From a bacterium (GTDB lineage: Bacteria; SZUA-79; Acidulodesulfobacterales; Acidulodesulfobacteraceae), in NCBI GenBank assembly GCA_021789605.1, contig JAJYJI010000001.1, positions 113,880 through 177,879 of the forward strand: DNA of 64,000 nucleotides, in the 5' to 3' direction. Position 1 is the first letter of the stretch. Every line of letters starts with the position of its first letter. The position numbers and the translations under genes are program-made. Under the pieces are notes generated by a model. That model was not told where the DNA came from and made no database searches. It saw only the letters and a program-made list of their open reading frames with translations. This document shows positions 50,372 to 59,482 of the stretch, piece after piece.

Positions 50372-51028
50372 ATGAAAAAAGGAATAGATAAGCTTATAGA
50401 AAAGCTTATGTCCAAAGGCATAAACGACAGGAAAGTGCTGGAAATCTTAAGAAAAGTTCCCCGCGAGATATTCGTGGAACAGCCGTTAAGGTCGGCTGAG
50501 CTTTGTTACGGAGAGACGCCGCTTCCGATAGGGCACAGTCAAACTATTTCAAGCGTTTATACCGTAGCTTTAATGACGCAGGCCCTTGATTTGAGTAAAA
50601 ATCATAAAGTTTTAGAAATAGGAACCGGTTCAGGCTATCAGGCGGCGATACTGTCTTTTTTAGCGGCGTCGGTTTTTACCATAGAGCGTATCAGGGATTT
50701 GTCTTTAAAGGCAAGGAGCGCCGTAGAGTCCCTAAATATACATAATATAACTTTCATTATTGGGGACGGAACGATAGGCTTTAACGAATACTCCCCTTAC
50801 GACAGGATACTTATAACCGCGTGTTCTCCGGATATACCCGCGCCGCTGTTTAAACAGCTGAACGAGGGCGGAACGATGGTTATACCAGTCGAGCGTAACG
50901 GTTCCCAGAGCATCTGCTTAATAGAAAAGAAAAACGGCGTTATGCATTCTAAGGATATCGCCCCCGCAAACTTTGTCAAACTTATAGGAAAAAACGGATA
51001 TGAAACGGAAAGGCCGCAACAGTTCTAA
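50372..51028 (+). CDS. pcm: Protein-L-isoaspartate O-methyltransferase
   Basis: VPREIFVEQPLRSAELCYGETPLPIGHSQTISSVYTVALMTQAL; VLEIGTGSGYQAAILS. Confidence 0.95.
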   Translation: MKKGIDKLIEKLMSKGINDRKVLEILRKVPREIFVEQPLRSAELCYGETPLPIGHSQTISSVYTVALMTQALDLSKNHKVLEIGTGSGYQAAILSFLAASVFTIERIRDLSLKARSAVESLNIHNITFIIGDGTIGFNEYSPYDRILITACSPDIPAPLFKQLNEGGTMVIPVERNGSQSICLIEKKNGVMHSKDIAPANFVKLIGKNGYETERPQQF

Positions 51029-51953
51029 AGAGAATGCCGAATCCTTTTCGGATGTCTTTGCGCCGGATTCCGGCAAAGCTCAGAACGTAAAAGAAAATTT
51101 AAAATACGTTAAATCCGAAGAAAATGTTATATCTAGCCAGTACCTTAAATATCTCAAAAAATATCCTCTATTAACGAAGGAGCAGGAATACGGCTTAGCG
51201 CTAAAAGTTATGGAGGGAGACGGCGATGCGCGGGATTTAATGGTCAAATCAAATCTGGGCCTTGTAATAAGCGTAGCAAAAAGGTTTCTCGGAAGGGGGC
51301 TTTCCTTCGACGACCTTATAATGGAGGGCAACATAGGGCTTATAAAAGCGGTGGACAGATTTAAGCCTAAAAAGGGCTTCAGATTTTCGACTTACGCCAT
51401 ATGGTGGATAAGGCAGGCGATAGAGCGAGGCATACTGAACTCGGGAAGACTTATAAGGCTTCCTATACACATATCCGAAAATCTTTACAAATATGCCAGA
51501 GCGGCAAAGGACGTTACGGGCGAACTTAAAAGAGAGCCTAATATCGGCGAAGTTGCCGGATACATGGGGATTAAAGAAAAAAAGTTAGAAAAGATTTTAA
51601 GTTTTATAGGCAATATTTACTCGTTAGACATGTCTTATTCCCAGAATCATGATGAAGAGGACCAGAATATGACCTTTTCGAACATAATCGGGGAGGACGA
51701 GAAAAACACTTCCGCTTTCGATATATTGGACAGGATTGAAACGCTTAAGCTTCTTAATAAATGGCTTTTTAACCTTACCGATATAGAAAGCAAAGTTATC
51801 GTATTAAGATACGGCTTAAATTACGAAAAACCGTGGACTCTTAACGAAATAGGAATTATTTTCGGGCTTACGAAAGAACGCATAAGGCAGATTGAAGTCA
51901 AGTCTTTAAAAAAACTAAGAAAAATGGCAGAGGACGCCGGATTCGGCAGGTGA
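51000..51953 (+). CDS. rpoS: Sigma-70 family factor, RpoS-like
   Basis: DLMVKSNLGLVISVAKRFLGRGLSFDDLIMEGNIGLIKAVDRFKPKKGFRFSTYAIWWIRQAIERGI; region 4 TLNEIGIIFGLTKERIRQIEVKSLKKLR; surE-pcm context. Confidence 0.85.
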   Translation: MKRKGRNSSKENAESFSDVFAPDSGKAQNVKENLKYVKSEENVISSQYLKYLKKYPLLTKEQEYGLALKVMEGDGDARDLMVKSNLGLVISVAKRFLGRGLSFDDLIMEGNIGLIKAVDRFKPKKGFRFSTYAIWWIRQAIERGILNSGRLIRLPIHISENLYKYARAAKDVTGELKREPNIGEVAGYMGIKEKKLEKILSFIGNIYSLDMSYSQNHDEEDQNMTFSNIIGEDEKNTSAFDILDRIETLKLLNKWLFNLTDIESKVIVLRYGLNYEKPWTLNEIGIIFGLTKERIRQIEVKSLKKLRKMAEDAGFGR

Positions 51954-53677
51954 TGCAAATGCGCAAGACGAGCCCGCCCCGGGAGCCTTTGAAAGGAACT
52001 TTTAACGGATACGGCGGATACGCGCCGGACGGCACGGTCGAAACAATAGAAACGCATATCTCCCGCGTTTTTCTAACCCAGAAATTTGCTTATAAGCAGA
52101 AGAAACCGGTCGATTACGGTTTTGTAGATTACACGTCTCTTCAAAAAAGAATTTTTTTTGCAAAAAAAGAACTGTCCCTGAACAGAAGGGCGTGTTCCGG
52201 CGTATATTTAGATTTGACGGAAATCAGGCAAAAAAACGGTAAGGTTTTTGCGGGTTATAAAGGCGGTTCCATTATAGACGTTTTCGTAAGAATGAAGCGG
52301 ATAGAACCCGTTCTTTTCTTAAGCGGCATATTAAAAAACGGAAGCGTAATTTCCGGCAAAATAACGGTAAACGATATTTTGAAAAGGGTCGCCAAAAGAA
52401 TTTATCTTTTTCATAAAAAAGCAAGAACTTCCAAGAGAATTTCAGGATTCGGCAAACTTAAAGCTTACAAAGAAAACTGGGACGATAATTTTTTAGCTAT
52501 AAGCGGGCTTTTTAAGAATAATATCGATGTCGAGCCGGACGGCGCGGGCAAATTCTACGAAAAATTTAAAGAAGCCGTGGATATTTACAATATATTCTTG
52601 CAGAGCGCAGAGTTTGCCGAATTTATAAAATTAAGGATGGATAACGGTTTTATCAGGGATGTCCACGGGGATTTAAGAATGGAACATATCGCCGTCATCT
52701 CTTTAGAAAAGAACAGCGGCATATGCCTCATGGATTGCGTAGAATTCGACGAAAAATTCAGATGCCAGGATTTATATTCTGACGTTGCTTTTTTGCTAAT
52801 GGATTTGGAGTATAACGGTTTTTTTTATGAATCGGGGACTTTTTTTGATTATTATAAAGCATTTTTTAATTATAAAAAGTTTATAGCCCCTTACGAAAGA
52901 TACGAACGGGAGGTAATGCCTTTTTTTAAAGCATACAGGGCGGCTGTCAGAGCCAAGATAGCCCTGCTTTCGCATAAAGAAAAAGACGCGTTAAGATATT
53001 TTAATCTTGCGGTATTTTATTTTAAACTTTTAAAAAAACCTGCGGTTATACTTAACTGCGGCCTTCCCGGCAGCGGCAAATCCGTAATTTCAAACCTGCT
53101 TGCGCGGTATTTTCGGGCAAAAATCTTTTCTTCCGACAAAATAAGGCGGGATTTATACGGTTCCGCCGATAAAATATTTAAATACGGGGCATACGCAAGC
53201 GGCAATGTTTATAAATTTATGCTGGAAGAAGGTTTAAAGGCGTTCGAAGAAAAAAGGCAAAGCGTGATATTCGATGCGGTGTTTTTAAAAAGAGCGCACC
53301 GGGAAAAGATAATGCAAAGTTTTAAAAAAAAGGACTGTATTTTTATATTTTTATATTCTAAAATATTTAATGAAAAGGAAGATATTATATTAAAAAGGCT
53401 GAAAGGCAGGGCGGGTTTTCATGAAGGAGATTATTCCGGCGAGGCGGAATACGGCAAATTTTATGAAAACGGCGGAGCCGATTATTCGGAAGCGGATTCG
53501 GCGGTTTATCTCAATATGAAAGAATCCTTCGAAGAGCCTTCGGAAAATGAATCCGGAGATATTTCCGGTGCGCGGGATTTTACGTTTATAACGATAGACG
53601 CTTCATTTGAGGCAAAAGACAGATTTCAAGCGGCAATGAACGGAATAATTTCATGCTCGGCGGAAAAGTATAATTGA
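51950..53677 (+). CDS. Aminoglycoside-phosphotransferase-like domain plus AAA/P-loop kinase (COG2187/COG0645-like)
   Basis: HGDLRMEHIAVISLEKNSGICLMDCVEFDEKFRCQDLYSDVAFLLMDL and NCGLPGSGKSVISNLLARYF. Confidence 0.85.
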   Translation: MMQMRKTSPPREPLKGTFNGYGGYAPDGTVETIETHISRVFLTQKFAYKQKKPVDYGFVDYTSLQKRIFFAKKELSLNRRACSGVYLDLTEIRQKNGKVFAGYKGGSIIDVFVRMKRIEPVLFLSGILKNGSVISGKITVNDILKRVAKRIYLFHKKARTSKRISGFGKLKAYKENWDDNFLAISGLFKNNIDVEPDGAGKFYEKFKEAVDIYNIFLQSAEFAEFIKLRMDNGFIRDVHGDLRMEHIAVISLEKNSGICLMDCVEFDEKFRCQDLYSDVAFLLMDLEYNGFFYESGTFFDYYKAFFNYKKFIAPYERYEREVMPFFKAYRAAVRAKIALLSHKEKDALRYFNLAVFYFKLLKKPAVILNCGLPGSGKSVISNLLARYFRAKIFSSDKIRRDLYGSADKIFKYGAYASGNVYKFMLEEGLKAFEEKRQSVIFDAVFLKRAHREKIMQSFKKKDCIFIFLYSKIFNEKEDIILKRLKGRAGFHEGDYSGEAEYGKFYENGGADYSEADSAVYLNMKESFEEPSENESGDISGARDFTFITIDASFEAKDRFQAAMNGIISCSAEKYN

Positions 53678-55500
53678 AGGAAACAAACGATATTTTTTAT
53701 AAAATTAAAGGCTTGTCCGGCAAATACGGGTATGAAATCTGCCTTTCCGTAATTTCGGTTATTTTTCTCATACTGCGCATCCGGCTTGCCTCGACTTTAA
53801 ATCTGGGAAACGATGAAGCCCACTATTACGTATGGTCGCTGAAGCCGTCTTTAGGCTATCTGGACGATGCTCCTTTCGTAAGCTACGTTATCGGTTTTTT
53901 TACCGGACTTATGGGAAAAAGCGAATTGTCCGTCAGATTTGGCGCGGTTATTTTTTCTTTTTTCGACGGGTTTTTAATATATTATCTGACGTATTTATTA
54001 TTTAGAAACAAAAGGGCGTCTTTTTTTGCTTTCCTGTTTTTTTTATCGGCGGCGATATTCGGCGCGGTTTTGTCGGTAATGATGCTTCCGGATGCGCCTC
54101 TTCTGTTTTTTTATCTTTGTTTTCTGATAGCATTTTATAGCGCAACCGAAGCTGGCGTCCCGGCCGGGACGCCAGCGGGAAGCGATTTAAAAATTTACGA
54201 TGGAAGAAAAAGGGAAAATCCGAAAAATCAAAAATCGGCAAACAGCTTTCCGGCGTGGATGCTTGCCGGATTTTTTCTAGGCCTTGCGTTTCTCAGCAAA
54301 TATACCGCGGCCCTTATTCCCCCCGCCGTGTTTTTATATTTGCTTGTTTCTAAAAAAAACAGGCGATTATTAAAAACAATTTATCCTTATGCCTCTATGG
54401 GCATTGCCCTGCTTGTATTTTCCCCCGTGATATACTGGAATTTTACCCATAATTTTATATCTTTCAGATTCCAGCTCTCTCACGGTTTTTCGCATCCCAA
54501 ACCCGGGTTGCCGCTTTTCCTTGCCGGATGGTTCGGTCAGTTTTTAGTGGTAACGCCCTTCGTTTATATATTTTTAATAGGAACGTTCGCGTATTCGCTG
54601 AAATCCATTTTACGGCAAAACGGCGGGGTTAACGGAGCAACGGGTGGAACCGCGGAAAAGAAAAACCGCTCCCGGGTTTACGAAGGCTTTTTGTATTCGG
54701 TTTGTTTATCGATGCCGGTTTTATTATTTTTTATAATTAACGGATATTCCCATAGGATACTTGTCCACTGGCCAGATATAGGCTATCTCCCCGCATTTCC
54801 GGCCATGGGATATGCCGCGGATTTAACCGCGGCAAGACGCGCCGCGCATATCGTCAAGAAATCTGTTTGGCGGACGTTTGCGAAATATTACGTATATTTT
54901 TCGCTCTTCTTCGCCTTTTTCCTGTCTTTCGTTTTATTCGGACAGATATATTATAATTTGATACCCGTAGGCAAAATAATAAAATACATAGATAAAGAAA
55001 AGCGGCTTAAAAAAGGCGGAATATTTCCTTTGATACCGCACATTCCCGGAAAAGCCGCGACCGCCGACATAACTAACGACCTTTTCGGCTGGAGGCGCGG
55101 AGCAAGATATATAAAAGCCGTTTACGAAAGTTTAGAGACGTCTTACGGACCAATTTTTATTATGACCCACCACTATGCCGTGGCCGACGAACTCGTATAT
55201 TACGGGGGCTTTAAACCCGCGGTAAATATTTATAACATATCTGGTTTTCTAAATCAGTACGATTTAGAGCAAAACTTAAATAAAATAAACGGAGAAAACG
55301 CCCTTTTTATTATGGATAATAAATATATGCTCGAGCCTGAGAAAAAATATAATAGATATTTTAAATCGATAAAAAAAATAGGCAGTCTCGACATATACGT
55401 AAAGTCAAGGTTAGTCAGGGTGTATTATCTGTATTTAATGAAAAGTTTTATGGCAAAAAAAGCCGCAAAACGATTAGCTTTAAGCCGTAGAATGTATTAA
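53674..55500 (+). CDS. GT39/PMT-family (ArnT-like) membrane glycosyltransferase
   Basis: NLGNDEAHYYVWSLKPSLGYLDDAPFVSYVIGFFTGLMGKSELSVRFGAV; many TM helices. Confidence 0.88.
   Translation: MKETNDIFYKIKGLSGKYGYEICLSVISVIFLILRIRLASTLNLGNDEAHYYVWSLKPSLGYLDDAPFVSYVIGFFTGLMGKSELSVRFGAVIFSFFDGFLIYYLTYLLFRNKRASFFAFLFFLSAAIFGAVLSVMMLPDAPLLFFYLCFLIAFYSATEAGVPAGTPAGSDLKIYDGRKRENPKNQKSANSFPAWMLAGFFLGLAFLSKYTAALIPPAVFLYLLVSKKNRRLLKTIYPYASMGIALLVFSPVIYWNFTHNFISFRFQLSHGFSHPKPGLPLFLAGWFGQFLVVTPFVYIFLIGTFAYSLKSILRQNGGVNGATGGTAEKKNRSRVYEGFLYSVCLSMPVLLFFIINGYSHRILVHWPDIGYLPAFPAMGYAADLTAARRAAHIVKKSVWRTFAKYYVYFSLFFAFFLSFVLFGQIYYNLIPVGKIIKYIDKEKRLKKGGIFPLIPHIPGKAATADITNDLFGWRRGARYIKAVYESLETSYGPIFIMTHHYAVADELVYYGGFKPAVNIYNISGFLNQYDLEQNLNKINGENALFIMDNKYMLEPEKKYNRYFKSIKKIGSLDIYVKSRLVRVYYLYLMKSFMAKKAAKRLALSRRMY
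54151..54176. repeat. 26-bp perfect palindrome GCTGGCGTCCCGG|CCGGGACGCCAGC inside a CDS
   Basis: Read directly; encodes AGVPAGTPA. Confidence 0.95.
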
Positions 55501-55526
55501 AGCGGATAAAAATTTTAGGGCAGATT

Positions 55527-56324
55527 ATGAAAATACTCGTCGCCGTTCCGACTTACAACGAAAAAGACAATATTAAAAAAATGATGGAAGCCGTTTTAAG
55601 TTTAAACGGAAACGAAACAGTGAAAAGGCTCAAAGCCGCCGTCAGCCTCGTAATAATCGACGACAATTCGCCGGACGGCACCCGCGAAATAGTAAAGGAT
55701 TTTCAAGGCAGGAACGGCGGAAGGGAAACGCCGGCTTTTTACAATGCCGGTTCAGGAGAAGCTGCGGTTTCGGAACGGCTGTTTCTTATAGAAAGGCAAA
55801 AAAAATCGGGGCTTGGAACCGCATACGCCGAGGCATTCAGATTCGCCTTAAATAAAGGCTTCGATTACGTCATCACCATGGATTGCGATTTTTCGCATAA
55901 TCCGGACGATATCCCCGGCTTTATTAGCCTGATGAACGATAAAAAATGCGGAATGATTGTAGGCTCCCGTTATTCCGGCGGAATAAGGATAATAAACTGG
56001 AGCATAAAAAGACTTTTAATTTCTTATTTTGCGAATATATACGCGAAATTGGTTACGGGAGTCAAAATAAGCGATTTGACGGGCGGGTTCAATATGTACG
56101 ACGCAAACTGCCTTAAAAAAATAAATTTAGACGGAATAAGCTCCAGAGGATATGCTTTTCAAATAGAAATGAAATACAGGGTGGTAAAAGAAGCCGGATG
56201 CAATTTTGAAGAATATCCCATAATATTTTACGAAAGGACGCTCGGCGATTCAAAGATGTCCAACGGAATTATTTTCGAGGCGTTTTTCGGGGTCGTCAAA
56301 CTGAGGCTTGGACTTTATAAGTGA
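55527..56324 (+). CDS. Dolichyl-phosphate/polyprenol-phosphate mannose synthase-like GT2
   Basis: KILVAVPTYNEKDNI; VIIDDNSPDGTREIV; YVITMDCDFSHNPDDIP; GSRYSGGIRIINWS. Confidence 0.92.
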   Translation: MKILVAVPTYNEKDNIKKMMEAVLSLNGNETVKRLKAAVSLVIIDDNSPDGTREIVKDFQGRNGGRETPAFYNAGSGEAAVSERLFLIERQKKSGLGTAYAEAFRFALNKGFDYVITMDCDFSHNPDDIPGFISLMNDKKCGMIVGSRYSGGIRIINWSIKRLLISYFANIYAKLVTGVKISDLTGGFNMYDANCLKKINLDGISSRGYAFQIEMKYRVVKEAGCNFEEYPIIFYERTLGDSKMSNGIIFEAFFGVVKLRLGLYK

Positions 56325-56376
56325 ACAATTTTATGGTATTATAAAATAATTTCATTTTAAAAGGAGGCAGTCGGTT

Positions 56377-56925
56377 ATGGAAAATTTGAAAGCTATAAAT
56401 TCTATCGGCAAATTAAAAGATTTTGTCAGGGAAATCAAAGACTTTCCCAAAAAAGGGATTAATTTTAAGGATATAACCCCGCTTCTTGCCGACCCGAAAG
56501 CTTTTGCATTTGCGATAGACGGACTCGTCAACCGTTATCTTTCCCAAAAAATAGGTTACGTCGTCTGCATAGAGGCGCGCGGTTTCGTAATCGGCGCTCC
56601 GCTCGCTTACAGGCTCGGCGCCGGAGTCATTATGGTAAGGAAACCCGGCAAGCTTCCTTATGAGTGCAGTTCTTTAAGCTATGACCTTGAATACGGAAGC
56701 GCCACCTTAGAAATTCATAAAGACGCTTTAAAAAAAGACGACAGGGTGATTATCGCCGACGACGTTCTGGCAACCGGCGGAACCGCTCTGGCGGCAATCA
56801 ATCTCATAGAGGGTTTCGGCGCAAAGGTTATAGACGCGGCATTTTTGGCAGAGCTTTCGTTCTTAAACGGCGCAGACAAATTAAAACCGCATAAAGTAAA
56901 TTCTTTATTAAAATTTGATTACTGA
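56377..56925 (+). CDS. apt: Adenine phosphoribosyltransferase
   Basis: DFPKKGINFKDITPLLADPKAF; EARGFVIGAPLAYRLGAGVIMVRKPGKLP; VIIADDVLATGGTALAA. Confidence 0.96.
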   Translation: MENLKAINSIGKLKDFVREIKDFPKKGINFKDITPLLADPKAFAFAIDGLVNRYLSQKIGYVVCIEARGFVIGAPLAYRLGAGVIMVRKPGKLPYECSSLSYDLEYGSATLEIHKDALKKDDRVIIADDVLATGGTALAAINLIEGFGAKVIDAAFLAELSFLNGADKLKPHKVNSLLKFDY

Positions 56926-56961
56926 TTTTAAAATATAAAATATCCGCGGTTACCCGCTTTT

Positions 56962-57011
56962 TTTCCGCCCGCGCGGAGGTCAGGGCGGCAAGGTCGGGCG
57001 GAAAGTTTTTT
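56962..57011 (+). terminator. Candidate terminator/hairpin TTTCCGCCCG…CGGGCGGAAA-GTTTTTT after apt
   Basis: 10-bp perfect arms 56962-56971 and 56995-57004 followed by T-run; large loop. Confidence 0.5.
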
Positions 57012-57029
57012 AAAAAAGGAGGAAAGCGT

Positions 57030-57419
57030 ATGAAAAAGGGTTTAACGGTTGTTTTTATCGCGGTTGTTATAGTTGCGGGTTATTTTGCTATTCGCGCAAT
57101 CACGTCTCCTGTCAGATTATCCGACGCACAGCTCGGTAAAAAACTCATAGAGTCCCACAAAAAGGGCATCGACTGTCTTGCTTGCCATACGATAAACGGC
57201 AAGGGGGGCGCCGTCGGCCCAAACCTTTCCAAAGAAGGCACGCTTAAACATACCGTTCATTGGCTTGAAGTCCAGATTGCCGAACCGTCGAAACATTATA
57301 AGCCTGCTTCCACGGTGAAAATCGGCGGAAAATCTTATATGGCTATTATGCCTGACCATAAGATGCTTTCAAAAAAGGAACTTTTAGAACTTGCATCGTA
57401 TCTAAATTCGTTAAAGTAA
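57030..57419 (+). CDS. Membrane-anchored monoheme class I c-type cytochrome
   Basis: N-terminal TM; DCLACHTINGKGGAVGPNLSKEG (CxxCH); distal YMAIMPDHKMLSKKELLELASYL Met ligand region. Confidence 0.9.
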   Translation: MKKGLTVVFIAVVIVAGYFAIRAITSPVRLSDAQLGKKLIESHKKGIDCLACHTINGKGGAVGPNLSKEGTLKHTVHWLEVQIAEPSKHYKPASTVKIGGKSYMAIMPDHKMLSKKELLELASYLNSLK

Positions 57420-57452
57420 ATATTTTCTAAACCGGGATTTGGGGCATCCTGG

Positions 57453-57484
57453 TACTTGACTAATTTAGTAAAGTATGGTTTACT
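57453..57484 (+). promoter_or_regulatory. Putative IscR/Rrf2-type operator overlapping a TTGACT-N17-TTTACT promoter, upstream of nifS-like gene (copy 1)
   Basis: tacttgactaatttagtaaagtatggtttact; imperfect palindrome ACTTGACTAA/TTAGTAAAGT; second copy at 58788. Confidence 0.75.
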
Positions 57485-57568
57485 TAATGTAAAAGATTTG
57501 AGCGGCTTAAAAAGCCGGTTTAAATAATTTTTTTTTATATGTTTAACTTTTAAAATTCGGAGGCAAAA

Positions 57569-58744
57569 TTGAAAATCATAAATTTTGACCATTTTGCGGC
57601 GACGAGAATGCGGCAGGAAGTAAAGGACGCTATGGAGCCGTTCTTCATTGCGGAATACGGCAATCCTCAAAGTATTCATACGCTCGGCGACGAACCGAGG
57701 GAAGCTCTCGGCAAAGCGAGGCTTCAGGCGGCGGAGCTTTTGAACGCTTCGAGCGGCGAAGTAATATTTACCGGCAGCGGTTCCGAATCCAACAATCTTG
57801 CCATAAAAGGAACGGCTTTTGCCAGAATGGATAAAGGAAAGCATATCGTAGTTTCCAAAATAGAGCATTTCAGCGTATTAAACGCCGTTAAGTCTTTGGC
57901 GAAACTCGGCTTCGAATTCAGCGAAGTTCCCGTAGACAAATACGGCTCGGTTGACCCCTCCGACGTTAAAAGCGCGCTAAAAAAAGATACCGTGCTTGTA
58001 AGCATTACGCAGGCCTCTAACGAAATAGGAACCATTCAAGACATTAAGGAGATTTCCAGAGTCGTTCACGAAAACTCCGCCGCTTATATGCATACCGACG
58101 CAAACACCTCCTGCGGTTTCATAGAAGCGGACGTTAAAGAACTCGGCGTCGATATGCTTTCCGCTTCTCCGCAAAGATTTTACGGCCCTAAGGGGGTAGG
58201 GCTGTTTTACCTTAAAAAGGGAACGCGCATAATGCCGTTAATCGACGGAGGCGTGCAGGAGTTCGGGAGAAGGGCGGGAACGGAAAACGTGCCGGCTATC
58301 GCTGGGGCGGGAACGGCATGCGAGCTTGCAAAAAAGGAGCTGAAGGACAGGACCGCCCATCTTTTGCGTATTCAAAAAACCATTATGGACGGGGTTCTTG
58401 GCGGCCTCGACGAGGTATATCTGAACGGACATCCCGAAAAACGGCTTCCAAACAACCTTAACTTTGTCGTAAAATACATCGAAGGCGAATCCATGCTTAT
58501 GTGGCTTAACAATAACGGCATTATGGTTGCAAGCGGTTCCGCTTGTACGTCTAAGATTTTAAAATCGTCCCACGTGCTAAGCGCAATAGGCGTCGACCCT
58601 GCGCTTGCGCAGGGCTCTTTGCTTATATCGTTAGGGGAAGACAACACTCTTGAAGACGCCCGGTATTTCGTCGGGGAACTGCCTCCCATAGTAAATAAGT
58701 TAAGGGCGATGTCGCCGCTGTACGAGGAAGCGGCAAAGAAATAA
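57569..58744 (+). CDS. NifS/IscS-family (class V aminotransferase fold) protein lacking the canonical PLP-binding lysine motif
   Basis: TGSGSESNNLAIKG; IEHFSVL; NEIGTIQDI; HTDANTSCG; active Cys loop VASGSACTSKILKSSHVL; SASPQRFYGPKGVG in place of SGHKIYGPKGVG; TTG start with CGGAGG RBS. Confidence 0.9.
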   Translation: MKIINFDHFAATRMRQEVKDAMEPFFIAEYGNPQSIHTLGDEPREALGKARLQAAELLNASSGEVIFTGSGSESNNLAIKGTAFARMDKGKHIVVSKIEHFSVLNAVKSLAKLGFEFSEVPVDKYGSVDPSDVKSALKKDTVLVSITQASNEIGTIQDIKEISRVVHENSAAYMHTDANTSCGFIEADVKELGVDMLSASPQRFYGPKGVGLFYLKKGTRIMPLIDGGVQEFGRRAGTENVPAIAGAGTACELAKKELKDRTAHLLRIQKTIMDGVLGGLDEVYLNGHPEKRLPNNLNFVVKYIEGESMLMWLNNNGIMVASGSACTSKILKSSHVLSAIGVDPALAQGSLLISLGEDNTLEDARYFVGELPPIVNKLRAMSPLYEEAAKK

Positions 58745-58787
58745 GAATTTGCCGTGATGCGGGGACGCAAAGCAAATCGGCGCAAAA

Positions 58788-58819
58788 TACTTGACTAATT
58801 TAGTAATGTATGGTTTAAT
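58788..58819 (+). promoter_or_regulatory. Putative IscR/Rrf2-type operator overlapping a TTGACT-N17-TTTAAT promoter, upstream of iscU (copy 2)
   Basis: tacttgactaatttagtaatgtatggtttaat; near-identical to 57453-57484. Confidence 0.75.
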
Positions 58820-58943
58820 TAAAATATGACGATGGATGAAGTTAATGTATGCGTAAAGGGGCATCATATGAGGCCGTCCGCCGCCGTCATTATCGTTATA
58901 TGATATGATAAATTTAAATAAAAAAATCTGGAGGAAAAAAATT

Positions 58944-59390
58944 ATGCCTGTATATTCCGAAAAAGTTATGGACCATTTTCAGCATCCGAGGAACGTAGGA
59001 GAGATAGAAAATGCCGACGGGGTAGGGGAACTCGGCAATCCTACCTGCGGCGACATAATGAAAATGTACATAAAGGTCAAAGACGATAAAATAGACGATA
59101 TAAAATTTAAAACTTTCGGGTGCGGCGCGGCTATAGCTACAAGTTCTATGGTGACTGAACTCGTCAAAGGAAAGACGCTTGAAGAGGCGGAAAAGATTTC
59201 CAACGCAACCGTAGCCGAGGCTTTAGACGGACTGCCTCCCGTCAAGATGCACTGTTCCAATCTTGCCGCGGACGCGCTTCATCTTGCAATACACGATTAC
59301 AAATCTCGCAAGGAAGGCAAAGGCCCGATAGGCAAGGTCGAAACTCCGGAGCACGACGAAGACGAGTCCGCGCTGCTGGAGCATACATAA
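58944..59390 (+). CDS. iscU: Fe-S cluster scaffold IscU/NifU N-terminal-type
   Basis: MPVYSEKVMDHFQHPRNVGEIENADGVGELGNPTCGDIMKMYIKV; FKTFGCGAAIATSSMVTELVKGKT; PPVKMHCSNLAADAL; GGAGG RBS before this ATG rather than the ORF-track start at 58905. Confidence 0.95.
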   Translation: MPVYSEKVMDHFQHPRNVGEIENADGVGELGNPTCGDIMKMYIKVKDDKIDDIKFKTFGCGAAIATSSMVTELVKGKTLEEAEKISNATVAEALDGLPPVKMHCSNLAADALHLAIHDYKSRKEGKGPIGKVETPEHDEDESALLEHT

Positions 59391-59482
59391 AACGCGCATT
59401 TTTAATGCGGCTTAAACCGCGTAAAAATAAAGCGGATAGGTTTTGCGCGAAATAATTTAATAAAGGAACGAAAGGGTCGAAC

